The translations under genes and the position numbers were made by a program. This document shows positions 58,422 to 64,000 of a DNA stretch of 64,000 nt, piece after piece. The first letter of the stretch is position 1. Each line of letters opens with the position of its first letter. The stretch comes from Bretschneidera sinensis (taxonomy: Eukaryota; Streptophyta; Magnoliopsida; Brassicales; Akaniaceae). Location: positions 38,112,001 to 38,176,000 of the forward strand of contig CM043698.1 in NCBI GenBank assembly GCA_023935145.1. The letters run 5' to 3'. Below the pieces are notes generated by a model, which saw only the letters and a program-made list of their open reading frames with translations, did no database searches and was not told where the DNA came from.

Positions 58422-61400
58422 ATGAATCAAGACTTTGTCAAGCTAGATCGATTTGATGGAAATAATTTTAGTCGGTGGCAAGACAAGATTATGTCATTGC
58501 TTACTGCGTTGAAAATTTCCTATATACCGGATCCAAGTTTGCAGCTCATTCCTGATGATCCAGTACCTAAAGGAAGTAGAGCAGCTTTAAACAGCAGTGA
58601 TCGAATAACTATATAAAGAAAGGAAGAAAAGAGACGAGGATGAGTTGCTGTGTCGTGGGCATATTCTGAACACATTAACAAACTGCTTGTACGATCTATT
58701 TACAAACATCAAATCGGCTCGTGATAATTGGAATGCTCTTGAATACAAATACAAAGCGGAGGACGAAGGTACAAATGTAGTACTCATGTTAATAAAATAA
58801 GGGTAAAGAAATAATTTTATATAATTATATTGAATTAAATAATTCATTGATGAAAGATTTAGTATTGATTTGAAATAATATTTGAAAGATAATATTGAAA
58901 ATTTTGTTGAAAAGAGTTAGAAATTTTTGAAAAATGAAGTACTGAATTTTTTTGAAATTTGAAGTTGAAATGAAAGAATTTTGAAGAAAAAATATTGACT
59001 GAAGTTGAGGAAAATAATATTGAATTTTTTTTTGGAAGAAAATATAATTTTTTATATTTCTCTATAATTTTATAAAATTTTTGGAAGGAAGAAAAGATGA
59101 AAAATTGATTTTAAAGGATAAATGGCAGGGCTGTAATTATGTAATGACAAAACAGTAAATTTTAAAGGATGGCAGAATTGTAAATAACCAATGGCAAATA
59201 TGCAGATTGTATTTAAACAAAATTCGCAGACTTCACGAAGCGGTGTGCGGCGATAAAAAAAAATTATTAATAAAAAAATGGACCTGAAGAGGTTCACATC
59301 AAGGTAAAAAGAAGAAAAAAATATATATACAATATTATTAAAAAAGGGCAATGCGGCAAGGCTGAAAGCATAATCATCAAAGTTTTTTTAATTTTTTATT
59401 ATAAAAAAATTTCAAAGCTTTATATTTGTCTCCAAAAGCAGAGATTTTATTCCTTACCAAATCCCGTTTGGTTTTCTTTTTTCTTCAATTCAAATTTCTT
59501 AGCAAAAAGTTATAAAGAAAATTTATTCAATATTAGAGATAATACAGTCATTCAATTACAATAACAAGACTTCCTAAATATTTGAGGTAAATTTTTAATA
59601 AGATTCATAACTAAAAAATTATATTATTTGAATTAAAAGATTTATGAAAGTTTATGATTAGGTGTTGGTGATCAGTAATCTCAAGAAATTGCTGAAAAGA
59701 TCAGAAAAGGTAAGGAGGTGATTCACAGGTAGCTTTAAGTGCTACGTAGTGAGTTAGATTTACTTTTAGTAATCTAGACCAATAAAAATATGAATTTATG
59801 ATATTTGAATAAATAATTGAATTATAATGATTTAATGATGTATTTTCCGTTAAGTATGATAATTGATTGATTAGGGATTTAATAGTATATTGAGTATTAA
59901 TTATATAAGAATTTATATTTTAAAAAGAACGGATTAATGAAAAATATGCTGAGAAGTTATATAAAATTTCTAAAAATATGATTGAAAAATTAATATGATA
60001 TATGATGAGCCAATTTAATAAATATGATAAAAATAATAATTTTGAGAAAGAGCTAGATAGTTGAATTGAATGCTTTGATGTATGCTTGCTTGCATATTAT
60101 TGCTCATATGCATAAAAGGGAAGATCAGGAAGGCAGCTGGTCTAGCTGAAACATGTTGACATGTGGGAAGACATTCCTAGATGATAACATGAAATGATCT
60201 GATGAGAAAGAAAGAAAGAAAATTTAAATTCATGCATTATATTTGTTTTAAATATTTATTATTAATGTTTGATGTACTAAAGAATCAGTTTTGAGTGTTA
60301 AATGATTGATAGATAGATGAGTCTCATAATGAGACAGTTTTGATGATAGATAAATAGAAATGATGACATAATAAAGAATTATATTATTGATTGTTTATAT
60401 GATGTGAACTTTATGATGATATTAAATTGAAAATATTAAATTGATAAAATATATGAGATATATGTATTGAAAGATGATAGCCTGATAATTTATTTATTTA
60501 GAGAAATTAATAAATGATTGAATTAGAATGTGAAAAGAGATAGATGGTTAATTATACTGATTTAACAATGAATGAATATAACTAGAAGTATACAAATCAA
60601 GTACTTGTAGTAAATTTAATTCACTGAGCTTGTGAAACTCACTCCTCATTGTTAAATAATTTCAAGTAGCGGACATGACAGATAGATTTGTGAGCTAAGA
60701 TTTAGACTGAATTATTATCTGTAAGTCTCATGGTCCACATCCTCAAACTAATAGAAGAAAAAAAATTGTAAATACTCATATATAATATGTTGTATATATT
60801 GTTTCAGTTGTGATATTAATAATGTAACTCCCCTGTTGAGGGTTGAGGATCGATGTATGTATATATTTTCAATCAATATATGTTTTTATATTGTTGCTAT
60901 ATGTGTCGTGTTAGGATTTCAAAATGTGACGACACTGTCTCGGGGGTGGCCAACCCGAGATGGGTCGTTACAACAAATAAGTATTTAGTTTCCAAATACT
61001 TTGATTTCAAAATGTTTGACAATAAACTTATCTTAGAACAAATGCATGAATTACAAGCTATTGTCAATAAACTCCGAGCTTTAAAAATTGTTTTGCCTGA
61101 ATCATTCCAAGTGGGGGCTATTATAGCTAAACATTCCCCTTCTTGGAAGGATTATGGAAAAAGATTGTTGCACAGATTTGAGGACTACACTTTAGAACAA
61201 ATTGAAAGAAAAAAATATATATTCATATTGAAGAAGAGTCACGTTTACATGACAAAAGTAGTAATGTTCAAAGTAGTCCTAAAGTGCATCATGTGGAGGC
61301 AAGCAAAACTAAAAAAATCATGCTTTACAAGTGAAAGCTGGAGGAAAATTTAAGAAGACTGCAAGAAAGAATAAAGGGAAATATAATTTTCTTTTGTGTA
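58422..61400 (+). pseudogene. Ty1/Copia gag remnant split by a solo LTR
   Basis: The first part (58422-58775) encodes the gag N terminus (FVKLDRFDGNNFSRWQDKIM, typical of the UBN2/gag-polypeptide domain). A frameshift and stop follow near 58614, after which a protein-like frame continues to 58775. The second part (60973-61400) resumes in register with the first and runs KYLVSKYFDFKMFDN and IVNKLRALKIVLPESFQVGA, then becomes basic near the expected zinc-knuckle position and decays. Protease, integrase and reverse transcriptase are absent. No function remains. Confidence 0.8.
58776..60972 (+). mobile_element. solo LTR (2.2 kb, TGTA...TTACA type)
   Basis: Begins TGTAGTACTCATG and ends GGGTCGTTACA, and is flanked by ACAAA on both sides (58771-58775 and 60973-60977). 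Its TG/CA ends, 5-bp duplication and the 3' words CCCCTGTTGAGGGTTGAGGAT and GACGACACTGTCTCGGGGGT are typical of a large plant LTR family (probably Gypsy). No internal region follows, so it is a solo LTR. It interrupts the Copia gag at a Thr-Asn codon junction. Confidence 0.88.
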
Positions 61401-61818
61401 CAATGGTATGCAAACTTAATTATTTTGAAAATAAAAGTGGATGTGAATACTTTTGAGGATGATGATAACATATCAATTCGTTTGGTTTGATTTATTAAAG
61501 TGTTAAGGCCATTTCGTCTGTATGTATTTAAATTTATAATTTAATTTGGTTGATTAAATTATTTAGTGACACTATAAAATTACATGAAATATTAAATTGA
61601 GATTTATTATAAATTTATAGTAAAAATAACTATGAACATTTATTACTATAACTTATTTGTGTGCAAGAGCTGTTGTCAAATAACATCTTGCTAGTGAGAT
61701 TGATATAACTTCCCTAGATTTATTTGTAAGGAATTAGTGTTCAAATGACAGTATCTTGCTTGAGATGTTACTATTATGTATAACAAACATGAAGTTAATA
61801 AATTTTTGTGTTTGTGTG
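61401..61818. other. spacer between gag remnant and second LTR
   Basis: AT-rich sequence with stops in all frames. It probably includes the decayed 3' end of the Copia element. No coding motif is seen. Confidence 0.4.
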
Positions 61819-62196
61819 TGTAATACCCATAATCGTAAAATAAGGGTAAAGAAATAATTTAATAAATATGACATGAAATTAAAATAATATATTTACGCGA
61901 AGGATTTAGTATTGAATAAAACAATTCTTTTGAGAAAAAAAAATTGGACACATGAAGGCGTAATTACAAAGAAAATGGAAAACAAAAAAAAAATTGGGCA
62001 GGTCTAGCGTGAAGGAGAAAAGAAAAGAAAAAAAAAAGTTATGTTTTTTTTTCTTAAAAAAAAAACAAAAAAACATGGCAGCAAGTGTTGCCATAAAGGA
62101 AAGGCATTTGCATGCCTTACACTTAGACTTTGCGTGGCAAATGGAGAATTGGGGGAAAAAGCTACTGAGTTTGCAAAAAATGGGCTGTTGCGTTTA

Positions 62197-62301
<105 letters not shown>

Positions 62302-63143
62302 GTAAATTACACTTACCAAATTTTGTTTAGTTTTCTTTCAAATTACTCTATTTCTTTAAACACTTGGAGACCGAAAGAAATGTTGAAAGAGCAAAATTTT
62401 GAAGGGGTTTACGGGAGAATTTTATAGAGAGTCACGAGAAGCTATCAGAAAAACATAAGGTAATAATATAGTGTTTATTTTTGAATTTTTAGCATACATG
62501 AAATTTCCCGGAATTCAAAGTAGGAATTTTCAAAGGGTGTGGTTTATGAAGAATTGAAGAAATAATTAGAAATTTAATACAAATATTATGTCAGGTGTTG
62601 ACAATCAGTAACCGGGGGAAATTTCTTAGAGGAACAGGAAAGGCAAGGAAGTGATCCACGGGTAGCTTTAAGTGTTACGTGGTGAGTTAGATTTACTTTA
62701 AGAAATCTAAATAAAAAATGGAATTATCTAGTGATAATATTAAATAAATTATTAGCTTATGCATTGGTGATAAATAAAAATTTGAATGATAGGTATGATA
62801 TGAATTTTGGTCATGTAGAAAATTATTAAGGGAGAAATAATATTTTTTTTGAATAATAAGTTGATTTAATAATAAAAGCGATAAGTGAAATTCTTGATGA
62901 GTTACGGTTGATGTTTTAATACGAATTATGAGGAGATGAAAATTAGTGGATCTTTACAAGTTAAAATAGATGATTTGATGTGATTTATGATGAGAGGAAT
63001 TTAGTGAAATTTTTTTATAATAATTTAAGGAAAGACAGGATAATTAAATTTAAATATTTGAATTCATATTTGTTTTTTTTATGTTATTGTTCAAATGCAT
63101 ATTTCATATCTTATTCATATGAATATGTATTACATAAAAGAAA

Positions 63144-63276
63144 AGAACCGAGAAGGCAGCTGGTCTAATGAAAATGAAAGAACCAGGAAGACAGTCGGTC
63201 TAATGAGAATAAAAGAACCGGGAAGGTAGCCGGTCTAAATGAGAAAAAAAAAGAACAAGGAAGGCAGCTGATCTAA
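63144..63276. repeat. four-unit tandem repeat inside the second LTR
   Basis: Units starting at about 63144, 63179, 63214 and 63252 carry AGAACCGGGAAGGCAGCYGGTCTAA-like sequence with AT-rich spacers of about 10 bp. The first LTR has a single corresponding unit (near 60117-60150). Confidence 0.85.
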
Positions 63277-64000
63277 GATAATAAAAATATGTCGACATGT
63301 GGGAAGACATTCCCTAATAATAATTCATGCATTGCATCTGTTTTAATTATTGTTTGCATTAGTGAAATGCTGATGTGTGGTGTATTATTGTGAATTTATT
63401 TATAGATGGATGAGTCTCACAGAGAGACAGTTCTGGTGATAAAAACCATCTAAATGGTAGACTTTATGATGTGAACATCATTACGAAGTAATTTTGAGAT
63501 AAATGATGGTCTTAAGGTGAACCAATAAATAAAAAGAAGAGATTGATAGAGAATAGATCTTTTGATATGTCTAGTAATAGTAGAATGCTATTATCAAGTT
63601 ATGTGAGATATAATTGATTAAATATTGAAAGACCATTTATACAAATTGAGTACTTATAGTAAATTTAACTCACTAAGCTTGTGAAGCTCATCCTTCATTG
63701 TACAATGATTTCAGGTAGTAGGCATGCCAGATAATCTGGTGGGTTGAGAGTTAGACGAAATCATTTTCTGTAAGCCACGTATGTGTCAACATCCTCAGAC
63801 TAATGAGAAAATAAAATAGATTTTTTTAATTGTAAATATTCATGCATATTACGTTGTGTAAAATGGTTAAGTTAATATCATATTGATGTACTTCCCCTGT
63901 TGAGGGTTGAGGATTGATGTAAAAGAATTTCTGTTAGTATTATTTTTATTGTTGCATATATGTGTCGTGTTGAGATTTTCAAAATGTGATGACACCGTCT

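Overview
The window is nuclear DNA of a flowering plant, most likely a eudicot. It is AT-rich, the genes are split by GT-AG introns, and the protein families (strigolactone-type D27, BRANCHLESS TRICHOME, IQD, plant GH9 cellulase) are those of land plants. The intergenic space is filled with plant transposons. The species cannot be named from the sequence.

Seven host genes are supported. Left to right on the + strand they are a D27-like carotenoid isomerase gene (13.0-15.0 kb), a GH9 endo-beta-1,4-glucanase gene (16.4-18.7 kb) with one in-frame TAG, an intronless lung-seven-transmembrane (GPR107/CAND-type) receptor gene (20.1-21.4 kb), a BRANCHLESS TRICHOME-like coiled-coil gene (32.1-33.2 kb), and a tRNA m1G37 methyltransferase gene TRM5 (38.8-46.3 kb, 11 coding exons). 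An IQD calmodulin-binding gene lies on the - strand (50.3-48.3 kb), and an intronless glutaredoxin-like CxxC-repeat gene is on the + strand (52.3-53.2 kb). They are independent single-gene units and not a pathway. The D27-like/BLT order recalls a neighbouring pair in Arabidopsis (remembered, not checked).

The rest is a layered transposon landscape. From 3.3 to 10.0 kb lies a 6.66-kb CACTA element flanked by TAT, with subterminal inverted repeats at both ends. It carries minus-strand fragments of at least two host genes, Xaa-Pro dipeptidase and a PLAC8-family protein. Three non-autonomous hAT-type elements have 8-bp target duplications (two perfect, one 7/8) near 25.7-26.8, 34.9-36.0 and 36.7-37.75 kb, and a truncated relative lies at 11.2-12.35 kb. 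The 34.9-kb copy contains blocks, partly reordered, that are also present 16 kb away between the IQD and glutaredoxin genes. TRM5 intron 2 holds a Tourist-like MITE that was itself invaded by a solo Copia-type LTR and a second MITE. The right end (58.4-64 kb) is a decayed Copia gag interrupted by a 2.2-kb solo LTR (TSD ACAAA), followed by a second LTR of the same family that runs off the window.

Two host genes carry lesions. The GH9 gene has TAG where family members have Trp. TRM5 exon 4 ends in TTAAGT, a G-to-T change at the first base of an otherwise perfect GTAAGT donor. Both could be real allelic decay or assembly errors and are the most testable observations, together with the gene-capturing CACTA element.
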